A DNA stretch of 64,000 nt from Prorocentrum cordatum (GCA_963575745.1 CAUYUJ010018574.1:111853-175852), one strand, 5' to 3'; counted from the stretch's first letter, positions 32,826-42,917 are shown. The notes: generated by a model not told the origin, from the letters alone. Translations and numbers: made by a program.

Positions 32826-34079
32826 ATGCCAGGTGCGGGCAAGTCGACGCCCCGCAGGACCTGGACCAAGTGCCAGAACTGTCAGCGCTGCGGATACAAT
32901 GATCTGTTGACCAACAAGCATAATCAGATATGCCCAGGGTGCAGCCAGAAGGTCATTATGTTCGACATGCGGAGCTCGTCCACACGGCGGGTCACGTTTG
33001 AGGATGAGACCAGTGAGGAGCATCAGTTGAACCACCCCCGTGGCATCTTGCGCGCTGCCAATCCAGGCCGTGGGGCAGGGAAAGACAAGAGCCGCAGCAC
33101 GGAGAAGTCCTCCGCCACGGCAGACTTGCTCAAGCAGGACTTGGAGTCCATAGCCGACCCCGTTCTCCAGGCCAACTTGCAGCAGCAGGTCAAGAGGCTC
33201 GAGGAGGAGGCCGCGGCCGCGAAGGCGATCACACCAGTGGAAGCCTTGAGGCGTGCGGACGGCGTCCGGAAGGACGCAGATCACAGACACGGTCAGCAGG
33301 TCGCTCACGTTTTGAAGGTGCGCAAGCAGCTCGAGTTGGCGGAGGCCAAGGAGGCCAAGGCCGCCGTCGAAGTCGCGCAGGCGCTGAAGGCGCGGACTGC
33401 AGCGGCCCAGGCCCTCGCTCATGCGGAGGGCGTGGCGGCGGCGAAGGTCACGGGCACGGCGGCCGACGGCGGCAAGATCTTCCAGGTTCTGTACGATAAG
33501 GAGTTGTTCGCCAGGGTCGACACCATGGAATGCGAGGCCCACGAGGAGACGGTGCTGCAGCAGTTGAAGAAGGACCTGGATGCGACGGCCAGCGACCTCG
33601 CCTCCAAGGAGCAGGAGGCCCAGGCTCGGCTCGCCCAGGCGCAGAGGTTGCAGGCCGAGATCGAGGAGAGGGCGGCCAAGAAGAGAAAGGCCGTCGACGG
33701 CCAGGCCGCTGCCGAGCCGCCCGCTGCGGGAGGCACCCCCTGCCGAGGCCCCGGGCGGCGGCGCCGCGGGCGCCGGCGCGTCTCAGAACGGGGGCCGCGA
33801 CCGCGGAACGCCTTCCCCAGCGGCCGAGAGGAGGCGGCCGCCGCCGAGAGGAGAGGAGGAGGAGAGAGGAGGCGGCCGAGAGGAGGCGGCCGTGGACCGC
33901 GGCCGAGAGGAGGCGGCCGAGAGGAGGCGGCCGCCGCCGAGGCGGTCCAGGCCGAGGCCCAGAGGCTGTCGGACGCCAAGTTCCAGGCCATGCGGGCGAA
34001 GCAGGGCAAGAGCAACGGCAAGGGCATCGGCGACCCCCCCCCACGCAGGCGGTCGACGGCGCGAACAATGAGTGACTAG
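32826..34079 (+). CDS. Retroelement ORF1-like protein: zinc ribbon and coiled coil
   Basis: A 417-codon frame. I start it at the ATG at 32826 (GCAGCCATGCC) because the upstream in-frame codons have no ATG. Residues 13-39 form W-T-K-C16-x2-C19 ... C36-x2-C39, a zinc ribbon, with an extra C22. Residues about 95-290 are rich in A, E, K, Q and R in a coiled-coil pattern (EALRRADGVRKDADHRHGQQ, AEAKEAKAAVEVAQ). From about 305 to 380 the sequence becomes a GGAGGCGGCCGAGA minisatellite encoding R/G/E/A runs, probably an expansion within the gene, before a short C-terminal part (EAQRLSDAKFQAMRAKQGK). ORF1 proteins of non-LTR elements bind RNA and are needed for retrotransposition; that role is inferred here from position and domains. 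Confidence 0.6.
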   Translation: MPGAGKSTPRRTWTKCQNCQRCGYNDLLTNKHNQICPGCSQKVIMFDMRSSSTRRVTFEDETSEEHQLNHPRGILRAANPGRGAGKDKSRSTEKSSATADLLKQDLESIADPVLQANLQQQVKRLEEEAAAAKAITPVEALRRADGVRKDADHRHGQQVAHVLKVRKQLELAEAKEAKAAVEVAQALKARTAAAQALAHAEGVAAAKVTGTAADGGKIFQVLYDKELFARVDTMECEAHEETVLQQLKKDLDATASDLASKEQEAQARLAQAQRLQAEIEERAAKKRKAVDGQAAAEPPAAGGTPCRGPGRRRRGRRRVSERGPRPRNAFPSGREEAAAAERRGGGERRRPRGGGRGPRPRGGGREEAAAAEAVQAEAQRLSDAKFQAMRAKQGKSNGKGIGDPPPRRRSTARTMSD

Positions 34080-34367
34080 GTTCCGAGCCTGGTCAAGAGT
34101 CGGCAGCTGCGCCGACGGAGGGGGGTCGCACGGCCAGATCATTTCATGGGGATGTCACATGTATGGGGGAAAAAGCGTGGAAATGGTTGGTTAGGCAACC
34201 TCAAGTTTTTTCAGCATTGTGGAAACGCACATGCACGATAAGCAGTCTCTTCGCACGTACGACGGCAAGGCCCGAGGGAAAGGGCTACGCCTGCATGCCA
34301 ATCCAGCCCGTCGCTCAGCCTAAGTGGTGACGGACTCCCAGGCCCAGTTCGCCAGTGAGGGCGGCCA

Positions 34368-35459
34368 GTGGATCATGTCCAGGGGTCACCTCCAAGTCGC
34401 TCGATTTGCAGCTCCAAGATGGCTGCGTCCAAGTTGCAGGCGCCGCAACACCCGAACGTGCTCGACGGGTTCGTTGCGGTGACGGCGCACGTCTCGGGGC
34501 TCTCGTTGGTCATCGCGTCGTTCTATGCGCACAACGGAGTGGGAGTGAGAGGCCTGAACGCTGGCAGATACCAGCGGCTCGCAGGCTTGCTCTGGTCACT
34601 TCAGTTGCCATGGACTGTGATTGGCGACTTCAAGATATCGCCGCAAAATCTCGCTCGGTCAAGCATCCCAGACAGATTGCACGGTACCATAGTCACAGCG
34701 GGTGATACTGCGACATGTAATCTTGGCACGGGTACGGTCATTGATTATGTTCTGCGCAGTAAACCAGCAGTGCCGTTCACCGTCTCTGTCACTCCTGTCC
34801 TCTCTGTTCCGTGGAAAGCCCACATAGGTCCAGAGCTCACCCTTCGTAGTGCAGGTGAACAGTTGGTCACTAGAGTTCTCGAGGCACCAGGTATATTGCC
34901 GCAAGTCCCTAGGCCATCCACTGAGCCCAAGATCGATTCGAAATCGAATTTAGCTAAGACTCAGCGCCAGATCCCGCATCAGATTGCAATCGATAAGCGC
35001 GCTGAGACATGTGCATCCGCGTTCGGTGATTGTGCTCATCAATCATCTTGTGCGCACTCTGAGGGGGAGGGGTCTGGGGACCAGGACATCCTCCCTGTAG
35101 AGTCGAGGGGGCACGTCGCTGATTTAGATTATTCTGGATGGCCTGGGGAGGAGGAGGACCCGTGGGACGAAGAGCCCAATTTTGTTCCCCAGCCTCCCGA
35201 GGGCCCTCAGATAAGTTTTGGTCGTTTTGTTGATGATTCGCCCAGCTTTGAACCTAATAAGCCTGGGTCCTGGGAGTCTGGGGATACCTCGTCTGGGGCA
35301 GCCGAGGGGGGTGAGGGTTGCGCCGCCGAGCTCGGCCGCTGCTCCAACCTTAGGCTCATCTCAGGCGCAGACCCTGGATGCCCAGAGTGTTGGAGACCTG
35401 ACCTCGGACCCTGGTGCAGAAGTCCCTGGAGGAGCCCCGGCCTGTGCAGTTCCTCCTGA
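34368..35459 (+). pseudogene. Retroelement endonuclease (EEP fold) plus linker, 5' part missing
   Basis: The 363-codon frame holds the C-terminal half of an exonuclease-endonuclease-phosphatase domain: LVIASFYAHNGVG, then LQLPWTVIGDFKISPQNL (the GDFN-x2-P motif with Lys for Asn), then TCNLGTGTVIDYVLRS and VPWKAHIGPELTL, where this lineage of elements carries an H in place of the canonical SDH. The N-terminal part with the first metal-binding motifs is not recognisable between 34080 and 34430. After about residue 200 the frame is an acidic linker (GWPGEEEDPWDEEPNF). The domain nicks target DNA for target-primed reverse transcription; the GDFK change and the missing half make it inactive. Confidence 0.6.
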
Positions 35460-36340
35460 GCTGTGGGAGCGGTGTCGGAGAGAGGTCGGGTTCACACCTG
35501 GTGCGTACTCGCTTCGGTCCCTTGCTCCTGCTCTGCGTCATTCCGTAGCCGTTAGGCTCAAGTCTGATTTCGCTTCTGCTATATCAGGTCTTCACGCCTC
35601 TTGGGTGTCAGCTGCCGACTCCAGCATCACTACACATCATGGAGTTGCGATTCCACCAGGCCCGCGCAGGGCGGAGGGGCCGCGCCTCAGGGTCACCACG
35701 GTCAGGATGCCCGGCAAAGCTCGCGTGGCAGCCATGCGGGATCTGGTCAGCGGCTGGTGGACCCAGTTGCACACACACACACACACACTACTTTCGGCGC
35801 TGCATCTGCATCGGGACAAGCGGAATGGCCCGCGGCAAGTCGCCCAATATATCGCAGCATGTGTTCGTCATCTGGATACTCGGCCGGGAAACATTCAGCG
35901 TGCTCTTATTCATGACAAGGAACCCCCATGGGCAGAATGGTAGCGGGCTGTTCGGGCAGCTGGAGACGTCTCGCCAAAGGAGCTTGAGCAGTACGTTTTC
36001 CTGTCCAGGTGATGGGCCGTGCGCAGAGACGTGCGGTAACAGAGTCGATACGCGAATTTCGGGAATTCATGGGTGAGACGGACTCGATCGGCACGCTTCA
36101 TCGCTCGTTGGAACCGCAGGACCTTCCAGCACAGGAGCTCGAGCACGCAGGGGAGGTCATTTACCACCCCAAAGACATTATAGATATCAAGGCGGCGTCC
36201 TGGCACGACCTGTGGGCACCGCAGCAGATGGATGAGGAATTGGCGCAGCGAGCCTTCATTAAGTCCGAGAGGCCGCCCGGGAGGATCTGCTGCCGCCTAT
36301 CTCAGTCAGCGACATACGAGGTGCTGTGCGGCAGATGCGT
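35460..36340 (+). pseudogene. Retroelement ORF2 linker before RT, frameshifted
   Basis: Two frames carry the linker. 35460-35943 encodes HSVAVRLKSDFASAISGLHA and a stretch around GKARVAAMRDLVSGWWTQ, and contains an (AC)n run near 35770-35785 that probably caused slippage. 36009-36340 encodes RAVTESIREFREFMGETDSI and DDLWAPQ-like sequence just ahead of the RT. The frames differ, so at least two indels separate them. Confidence 0.5.
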
Positions 36341-37510
36341 CCCCGAGCAGGGCTTGGCATAGATATGCTCTCGCCAGAGGACTTCGAGCGTCTCCCCGAC
36401 ACGGCGCTGGCTGAGCTGGCGATGTTGTTCGAGGCATGCGAGCATCACCTCGGATGGCCTGCTCAGGTCCTCTCGTTCGTGGGGCGCATGCTGCCCAAGA
36501 AGAGCACGGGCGACCGCATCATCGGACTCGTGTCCATGATGGGACGTCTGTGGAGCCTGATCCGCGAACCGCTGGTTCGCCAGTGGACCAGTGACACGGA
36601 GACCTCCTGGGACGCTGCAGTCCGCAGGAAATCCAGTTTGCGCGAGGCCTTCATACGGCCCCTCCAGCAGGAGGTCCCACACCACTTGGGCATCGCGTGC
36701 GGGGAGGGCCTCGTGGACATCAAGTCCTTCTACGATTCCATCGAGTGGCCTGGACTTGTGTGATGTTCGCTTAACTTGTCTTTCCCACCGACAATATTGT
36801 ACCTAGAGTTGCTGCAGTGCGCGGCACCGCGCACGGTGGGCCAGCTGGGCGCCACGTCGCGGGCCTTTCAGCCGACGCGCAGCGTGGTGCAAGTGCTGCG
36901 CTCTGGCACGCGCTTCGGCAAGGCCATGACACACCACGTGCTGTCTGCAATCGCGGTGGCTCACCCGCGGGCGAGCCACCGCATCTGGATTGACGATCTC
37001 TCGCAGGGTGCACGTGGGTCGAGGTCGGCAGCGCGGCGGCAGCTCGCGCCTTGCATCATCGACACCTGCACCGAGCTCCGCGCCAAGAAGCTAGCTGTAT
37101 CCCCGAAGTCCGTGGTCATCTGTACGCATCACCCGGATGCTAAGTGGATCGCGGCCAGGGTCAAGAGAACAGGCTTCACCATCCGTCGCGTGCACGCCAA
37201 GGTGCGCCGCGTCGCGTGGACGGCCAAGAAGTACCAGACGCGTGGGCGCCTCGAGCGCCAAGGTGCTCAGGCCGCTGGAGTCTGCGGCCACAAGGTGTAC
37301 AGGACGTTCGGCAGCAAGACGATGGACGTTCGGAGGCGCTTGGGCATCGCGCTGGCAGCTCCCGCGAGGGGGCGGTGCCTGGCCAGCCTGCTCGCCCTCC
37401 GAGCGGGGGACGCTGACCCTGCCATCCAGATGCCCACGGCCTGCGTCGACCAGTGGCTGACTACGCGGAGGGGTGCCCCTGGGCTCAGGCCTGGAGTGCG
37501 ACAGGCCTAG
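36326..37510 (+). pseudogene. Retroelement reverse transcriptase, two frames
   Basis: The first frame (36326-36763) holds the finger and palm start: MLPKKSTGDRIIGLVSMMGR, then LWSLIREPLVRQW, and motif A as VDIKSFYDSIEW with the catalytic Asp. After a stop and shift, the second frame (36776-37510) carries TRSVVQVLRSGTRFGKAMTH and motif C as RIWIDDLSQGA (two adjacent Asp), then LAVSPKSVVICTHHPDAKWI and a thumb-like region to 37510. All three catalytic aspartates remain, but the reading frame is broken, so the copy is not functional. A YADD-type box is replaced by WIDD, acceptable in this element lineage as I know it. Confidence 0.7.
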
Positions 37511-37512
37511 CG

Positions 37513-37819
37513 TCAGGTTGTGCAGCACCTGCGCACCACCCCTGAGGCCCAGCGCTCACGGCACGTCCGTGGGCCTCTCTCCGCGGTGGTGCTACACCTC
37601 ATGCAGGCGGGCTGGGGCGTTGACGAACCCACGGCATGGACAGTGCCGCCGCCGCATGAGGCAGCAGGGGACGACTGGAGACTCGACGACAGTATGTACA
37701 CGGATGACAACGCAATTGGCCCCCATGCTGCCATCTTGGAAGACTTTCGGATTTCGCTGAGATGTATGTTGTGGAATTGAGCTAGCCGCCATATCTGCGG
37801 GACTGGCCTTGAAGGAGGT
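37513..37819 (+). pseudogene. Degraded ORF2 segment between RT and zinc/RNase H
   Basis: No single frame spans this stretch. Short open pieces (such as VVLHLMQAGWGVDEPTAWTV, 37520-37780) resemble the connection region of related elements. Included as a decayed part of ORF2. Confidence 0.35.
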
Positions 37820-39009
37820 GTGGGCTGTGCTTCATATCGTGTACTTCTTCAGCAGCTCGCTGCAATGCCAGGCTACGGGCACCGCTTGTCCGAAACCATG
37901 CTGACGTGCGCGATCGGAGGCACTTGGCCCATGCAGAGACGCAAAGATGAGATAGCGAGTTTCGACGGCAACGTGGTGTGCCCGCGATGCGGGAAGGAGC
38001 CCGAAACGGCCAAGCACCGCACCTGGATCTGCGAGTGCAACCAGGACAAGATGGCTTTCGACGACTCGCAGGACCTTCTGCCGCAAGCAGTGGCGCAGAT
38101 GGACACGGACGAAGGCTTCTGGTTGAGGGGCATGATGCCTGCTGCGTGGACGGCAGTCCCCCCGCCCGTCTCAGTCGAATGCTGGACTGTGAAGAGACTC
38201 AATGAAGTCTCTCCAGGCTGCTGGGGGGAGGACACGGCAGAGTGCCCCCTCATCATCAGTGGCGATGCTAGTGGAGGAGCTGACAGCAGCAGCAATATGT
38301 TCTGGCGTGTTGGAGTTGCTGTAGCCCTTTTCGCCTTCCTAGAGCCTGTCGTCGAGCTTGCCAGCACCGTCTGAGGGCCGCTGTGTGGCCCCCGCCAAGT
38401 TGTAGCGAGGTGCGGGCTGCGTGCGCTTGTGCTCGCAATTTGGCTTTCGCGAGGTTCCATGGTATGTGTGTCCGATTGCGAACCTGGAGTAAAGGGATGG
38501 TTTGCTCGCAGATACGAGACGCCGCAGGGTGAGGACAGAGATCTGTGGGCGCAGCCCGGCAAACTTCTAAGGCAGAGAGTGGGTGGAGCTGCGTCGGTGA
38601 CAGTTGTTTCACCAACTCTCACCTCACGGCTCAGGACATTGTGCGTGAGGTGGCGCCCAGATGGTTGGTGTCCAGCCATGCAGTTGTGGACGAGGTTGCG
38701 GGCCTCGCAGCGAGGGAGGCACGGCTTCCGCAGCAGGTTCGGACCACAGTTCTCTTACATGGGCAGAGAGCAAGGCTTGTGCGCATGCGGATCTTGCGCG
38801 CCACGCTCGATGCCTGCGATGCCGAACTGGAAAACAGAGTCGAGCCTCGTGGGAAAACGTCCGTCCCCGCCCCGCCTGCCCCCCCCCCCTCTGCTGCGTC
38901 TCTCTATCTCTCCCTCTTCTCTTCTAGCCACTGCCTTGATGAGACAGGGCGAAGGTGCACACGCTGTGGGGGCTCAACCACGAGGGCGAGAGCCACGGCA
39001 TGGCGTTAG
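37820..39009 (+). pseudogene. Retroelement zinc-binding region and RNase H, frameshifted
   Basis: 37820-38374 encodes a CX2C...H...C zinc region (VVCPRCGKEPETAKHRTWIC) and the first RNase H strand (CPLIISGDASGGAD, first catalytic Asp). The next pieces are in other frames: 38429-38600 with GSMVCVSDCEPGVKGW, and 38545-39009 with APRWLVSSHAVVDEVAGLAA, matching the last catalytic Asp/helix of RNase H, followed by RRCTRCGGS. The fold is present but split over three frames, so RNase H is inactive here. Confidence 0.55.
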
Positions 39010-39045
39010 TCACCTTGATTCGAACCCCTGGACTATAACGGAGTT

Positions 39046-39312
39046 ATGTTCTACAACCCCCCCCCTAGCCCAGTTGCACATAGCGGGGGGTTTGTCGACT
39101 CCTCTCATCGTATGCAGTGGCATGATGACCTGAATGTGTGGTATTGTAGTCGGTGTGGGTGCTACGGGCATCAGTTGCTGGATGGGCTCGGCCGTCCTTG
39201 TCAGCGCCCCACCCCTAACAGGCTTGAGTATCTCTCAAGAATCGCTAGGGGGCTCTGGCCAAAGGTTCTGGGCAAGACGGAGAAGGCCACCCGACGCAAA
39301 GGGGCACCATGA
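39046..39312 (+). pseudogene. C-terminal H/CX2C zinc tail of the retroelement
   Basis: The 88-codon frame carries SSHRMQWHDDLNVWYCSRCG, then CYGHQLLDGLGRPCQ and LEYLSRIARGLWP. This H-x-x-x-W ... W-Y-C-x2-C-G ... L-x-x-P-C pattern is typical of the last module of dinoflagellate non-LTR elements. The ATGAGG overlap at 39310 ends it. It marks the 3' limit of the element. Confidence 0.55.
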
Positions 39313-39406
39313 GGGTTGGCCCTTTGTCGCAGTGCATGTTGCATGTCTGTCGTCAGCATTGTCGATTGTCTTTGCACCTCTGACGTTGTCATATATCCAG
39401 CTCCAG

Positions 39407-39618
39407 TTCCAGCTCCTCCTCCTCCTCCATTTCCTCCTCCTCCGCCTCCTCCTCCTCTTCCTCCTCATCATCATCATCATCATCAGCAGCGGCATCCGCA
39501 TCATCATCCTCATCATCGTCGGCATCATCATTGTCATCATCTTCATCATCCTCATCATCATCATCAACATCATCATCACTGTCGTCATCATCATCATCAT
39601 CATCAGCATCGGCATCCG

Positions 39619-39664
<46 letters not shown>

Positions 39665-39787
39665 ATCATTACAATCATCATCATCAGCATAATCATCATC
39701 ATCGGCACCATCAGCATCAGCATCAGCAGCAGCATCATCATCATCATCCTCACCCTCATCGTCATCGTCATCGTCATCATCATCATG

Positions 39788-39824
<37 letters not shown>

Positions 39825-40230
39825 GCAGCATCAACATCGCCATCAGCATCATTATCAGCATCGTTCTCGCCCTCCTCTTTCTCTTCCCCATCCTCCTGGC
39901 ATAATAACCAAATTCTGCCTCTCCAGATGCCGGGGAATCTCCGGGGGCTGGACAGGAGAACGGGAGTGCAGGCCGACCGTGCAGCAGCATCAGGCCCCGA
40001 TTGCGTCGACATCATCTGGGCCACCCACCCTCCTCCCCCTCCCCCTCCTCCACCCTCCCTCCTCCTCCTCCTCCTCCCCCTCCTCCTCCTCCTCCACCTC
40101 CTCCACCTCCTCCTCCTCCTCCTCCTCCTCCTCCTCCTCCTCCTCCTCCTCCTCCCCCGCCTCCCCCTCCTCCTCCTCCTCCTCCTCCTCCTCCTCCTCC
40201 TCCTCCTCCTCCTCCTCGGGTCGCCTGCGG
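39407..40230 (+). repeat. Direct repeat right of the retroelement (TCC-ATC-core-TCC)
   Basis: Same composition and order as 32085-32655: TCC (39415-39460), ATC/CAG (39465-39860), core (39862-40020) with GGACAGGAGAACGGGAGTGC and CCCCGATTGCGTCGACATCA, then a long TCC run to 40215. The microsatellite portions are longer than in the left copy. Confidence 0.8.
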
Positions 40231-40377
40231 CCCTGGGGGAGACCGTGCAGCTCTGGGTCTCGGTCCGCTCCTTTGCTCGTTGCTCAGGGGGGCCTCCTCG
40301 TGGCCGAGGCTCGCCGCGGCCCGAGAAGCCAGACCGTGCCTGCTGCAGTTGCTGCTTGACACACCGTTTCAGTTACG

Positions 40378-40550
40378 CTAGGGCTCCCAACTTCGCGCTT
40401 CGCGCTGCGCGAAGCGCGAAGCGCGAATAACTTCGCGCTCTCGCGCCGCCCTCCCAAAGGGAGAATAGGAGGACGAGGAGGAGGGGGAGAAGGAACGAGG
40501 ACCGCGAAGCGCGAAGCGCGAATAACTTCGCGCCCTCGAGGGAGCCCTTA
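40378..40550 (+). mobile_element. Short TIR element, copy 1, with 33-bp flanking direct repeat
   Basis: The element begins CTAGGGCTCCC and ends GGGAGCCCTTA (TIR core AGGGCTCCC). Inside are repeated CGCGAAG/CTTCGCG words, AATAACTTCGCGC twice and a GGAGGACGAGGAGGAGG purine run. A perfect 33-base direct repeat starting CAGTTGCTGCTTGACACACC flanks it (40346-40378 and 40551-40583). Copy 2 at 50452-50617 is identical except for a 7-base unit and the last base. It has no coding capacity; a MITE or introner-like element is the best reading. Confidence 0.8.
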
Positions 40551-41097
40551 CAGTTGCTGCTTGACACACCGTTTCAGTTACGCCACCTCCCCTCCTCCCT
40601 GTGCAGACGCAGCGTTGGTCACGAATTGCTCAGCATCGTGCGGGGCCCTCAAGGGTCCCAGAGGTATTCGCTACTCGTTTGACAAGAACCGTACATCAAA
40701 GTACTGTTGGAAAGAAGTTTAACGAGCAGTTACCCTGGCTCCCTGCGGCTACCTCATGCGACGTTGGCAGCAGGGGCCAGGTTGACCCTCTGGAGGGCCT
40801 TGGCTGCGGCCCCTGTGCACAGAACATGACATGTGCAATTTTCCCTGGAAGTAGAAATTCGCCACTTCGTTAGCCTCCAGAGGGGTGTTGCGAATACCAG
40901 GGGCCACTGCTGCACTGTTATGAAGCAGTCGTGAGTATAGCACTCACGGGACAAACAGACAACATGGCGTCAATGGTGTGCGTATCGTATCGTATCCTCC
41001 TCCTCCTCCCCCTTCTCCTCCTCCTCCTCTTGCGACGACGACGAAGACTGCCCTCGGACGAATCGGAACAAACCCCTTCACCAATACCTGGAGGATG

Positions 41098-41199
41098 GAC
41101 TCCCCAGCCGTCAGGTGCAGCTGCCAGGTCACTTGCGGCAGTTGCGTGATCAGGCCCAACACGGAGGCCATGTACTCCACCTGCCCGGACCCAATTGCG
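41098..41199 (-). CDS. Exon candidate, unknown conserved-looking protein
   Basis: On the - strand, TGCATTTCAG|C (acceptor at 41200/41199) opens a 34-codon exon reading AIGSGQVEYMASVLGLITQL, then PQVTWQLHLTAGESILQ, ending CTCCAG|GTATTGG (donor at 41098/41097). The border signals and the alternation of hydrophobic and polar residues make it one of the more convincing isolated exons of the window. I do not recognise the family. A possible downstream exon (AAKALQRVNLAPAANVA and stop, about 40754-40810, after GTGCACAG|G) lies on the same strand, but the reading phases do not obviously join. Confidence 0.4.
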
Positions 41200-41283
41200 C
41201 TGAAATGCAGCATGGTCGGTGAACGAGCTCGGCTTACTCTGGTAATTATTATCCCCCTCTCTTCTCCCATACTGGTATCTCTT

Positions 41284-41365
41284 CCCCCTCCCTCTCCCTC
41301 TCCCTCTCCCTCTCCTCCTCCTCCTCCTCCTCCTCCTCCTCCTCCTCCTCCTCCTCCTCCTCTTC
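41284..41365. repeat. CCCTCT/TCC microsatellite
   Basis: CTCCCTCTCCCTCT passes into TCC triplets; low complexity in all frames. Confidence 0.9.
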
Positions 41366-41424
41366 CTCATCCTCCTCCTCACACGTAACCGAACGCCACG
41401 TGTCTGTCCTCATCGCCCGGCCAG

Positions 41425-41556
41425 CTGGAACCGCACAGCGGCGACGATCGAATGAGCAGCTCGCTCTTCGAGAACTTCATATCCCCTGACCGATATCAGC
41501 CGGTGGTAGAGCAGAGTAGCGGCAGCAGGGACATTGAGAGAGTCAACTACCAGCAG
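41425..41556 (+). CDS. Exon candidate, unknown protein
   Basis: After a pyrimidine-rich stretch ending CCCGGCCAG (41424) the frame reads LEPHSGDDRMSSSLFENFIS, then PDRYQPVVEQSSGSRDIERV and NYQQ, ending CAGCAG|GTGTGC (donor at 41556/41557). Third positions are moderately G/C-rich. The - strand is also open here (VDSLNVPAAATLLYHRL), so strand choice rests on codon bias and splice signals. No family is recognised. Confidence 0.3.
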
Positions 41557-41999
41557 GTGTGCCAGAGCTGACCCCATTGAGCTGGCAGGATCGGGAAAAC
41601 GAACTCAAGCCTCCCCGTCCGCTCTGTCTAAGGTTCGAGCCCCAGGACAGGTTTGAGCCTTGCGCCAGGATTGCTACGGATATCCTCCCCTTCCTCCTCC
41701 TTTTCCTTCTCCTCCTCCTCCTCCTACTCCTCCCCCTCCCCCTTCTCCTCCTTGCTCGGCAACCAGTTGCGCAGCATCTCAGCGGGATATCCACCACACT
41801 CGGGCAAGCGCACGGCAGCACTGACAATGTGCCAGTGGGGGAAGCGGCGAGACGAAGCCGAGAGACCAGGATGATTTGTACGGCGAGACGACAGAAAAGC
41901 AGGGACGAGGAGAGAGGAGGAGGAGGCGGAGGAGGAGGAGGAGGAGGAGGTGGGAGACCTCATCATCCGTCCTTCTCCCCCGTCCTACCAGTGGTAGTG

Positions 42000-42095
42000 G
42001 TGGTGGAGACTTGGTCCATCATCATGGACAGCGTGTCGCGCCAAAGCGTGGTGGGCCAGAACCAGCTGCGCGACGCGCTGAACCAAAGTTCCTGA
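42000..42095 (+). CDS. Terminal exon candidate with VSR-VVGQN segment
   Basis: The frame reads ETWSIIMDSVSRQSVVGQNQ and LRDALNQSS, then TGA at 42093-42095. A closely related stretch (VASVSRRIVVGQNWRLDTLR) is encoded on the + strand at 45480-45540, inside an intron of the - strand phosphatase gene. The duplication shows this is a repeated segment: either a paralogous exon or part of a dispersed repeat. Function unknown. Confidence 0.3.
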   Translation: MVETWSIIMDSVSRQSVVGQNQLRDALNQSS

Positions 42096-42498
42096 CCGTA
42101 CGGTTGTGCCGCTGTCTCTTTGTCTGGGGCGTTGCTCAATTGGGGGGGTTGATTACAGGGGGGAGGGCAAGTGCACATCTCGGGCCCCAAAAGCTTGTTT
42201 GGGCCCCAAAAGGGCCCCTGTGGGGGCACGAAAGGGCCCTTTTTCTGCAGCCCTCGCTGTCCCCCCCCCCCAACTATCGCCTCCCTATTTCGCGACGCCC
42301 GGCGGCCGTTCGAGACGATCCAGGCACTCCCGGAACGCCGTCGGCGAGGCGCAGCTGAGGGAAAACACCCCAGACCTGGAGAACCGCAGAGAACGATCGA
42401 AAACGTCCGAAAACCTCAAACCGCGAGCCCCAAAACCTGAAACCTCGAGCCCAAAAGCCTCGTGCATGCCATTGCTTTTTTGTCTTCTGTCCTTTTAG

Positions 42499-42671
42499 AC
42501 GTCAGGCTTAGCCACAAGCTCCCAGCCGAGAATCCTCGGCAGGGAGCCGGGGCCCGCGGGCGCCGCCACGCGGAGACGCCACACGGACGCGTTGGGCACG
42601 GAGCCGCGCGGCCGCTCCTCGCAGACGGCCATCGCGAGGATCGGGGGGCCCAACGGGGGTGGATTCTTCAG
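42499..42671 (+). CDS. Exon candidate with strong acceptor and donor
   Basis: Upstream is TTTTTTGTCTTCTGTCCTTTTAG, a strong polypyrimidine tract and acceptor (42498/42499). The 173-base exon reads TSGLATSSQPRILGREPGPA, then GAATRRRHTDALGTEPRGRS and TAIARIGGPNGGGFF, ending TTCAG|GTCGCC (donor at 42671/42672, again AG|G). Codons are GC-rich. The encoded stretch is polar and possibly disordered, with no domain. Strand and borders are better supported than for most exon candidates here, but no partner exon was found. Confidence 0.4.
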
Positions 42672-42883
42672 GTCGCCTCCTCCTTCTCCTCATCCTCCTC
42701 CTCCTCCTCCTCCTCCTCCTCCTCCTCCTCCCCCGCCTTCCCCTTCTCCTCGCCCCTCCTGTTCCTTCTCCTCCTTGTCCTCCTCCTCCTCCTCCTCCTC
42801 ATCATCATCATCATCAGCATCATCATCCTCACCATCATCAGAATCATCATCGTCATCATCATCACCATCGTCATCAGCATCAG

Positions 42884-42917
<34 letters not shown>

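Larger units (their letters stand above)
32826..39312 (+). mobile_element. Non-LTR retroelement (LINE-like), decayed, nearly full length
   Basis: Domain order on the + strand is ORF1 (zinc ribbon plus coiled coil), apurinic-type endonuclease, reverse transcriptase, CX2C region, RNase H and a terminal H/C-x2-C zinc tail. This is the layout of dinoflagellate non-LTR elements. ORF2 is broken by at least six frameshifts or stops (about 35460, 35950, 36340, 36770, 37510 and 38374-38545), so the copy is dead. ORF1 remains open. Related direct repeats (32085-32655 and 39407-40080) lie just outside both ends. Confidence 0.8.

Noticed and set aside
33740-33960. R/G/E-rich stretch of ORF1 as a nucleic-acid-binding domain
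   Set aside because: It is encoded by a GGAGGCGGCCGAGA minisatellite and reads similarly in other frames, so it is more likely an expansion than a domain.
36776-37510. Independent host gene encoding a 244-codon protein
   Set aside because: The WIDDLS motif, its position right after RT motif A in another frame, and the thumb-like continuation show that it is the second half of the retroelement RT.
39010-39030. TTCGAACCCC resembling a tRNA B box
   Set aside because: No A box, acceptor stem or cloverleaf can be drawn around it. It lies between the RNase H remnant and the zinc tail of the retroelement.
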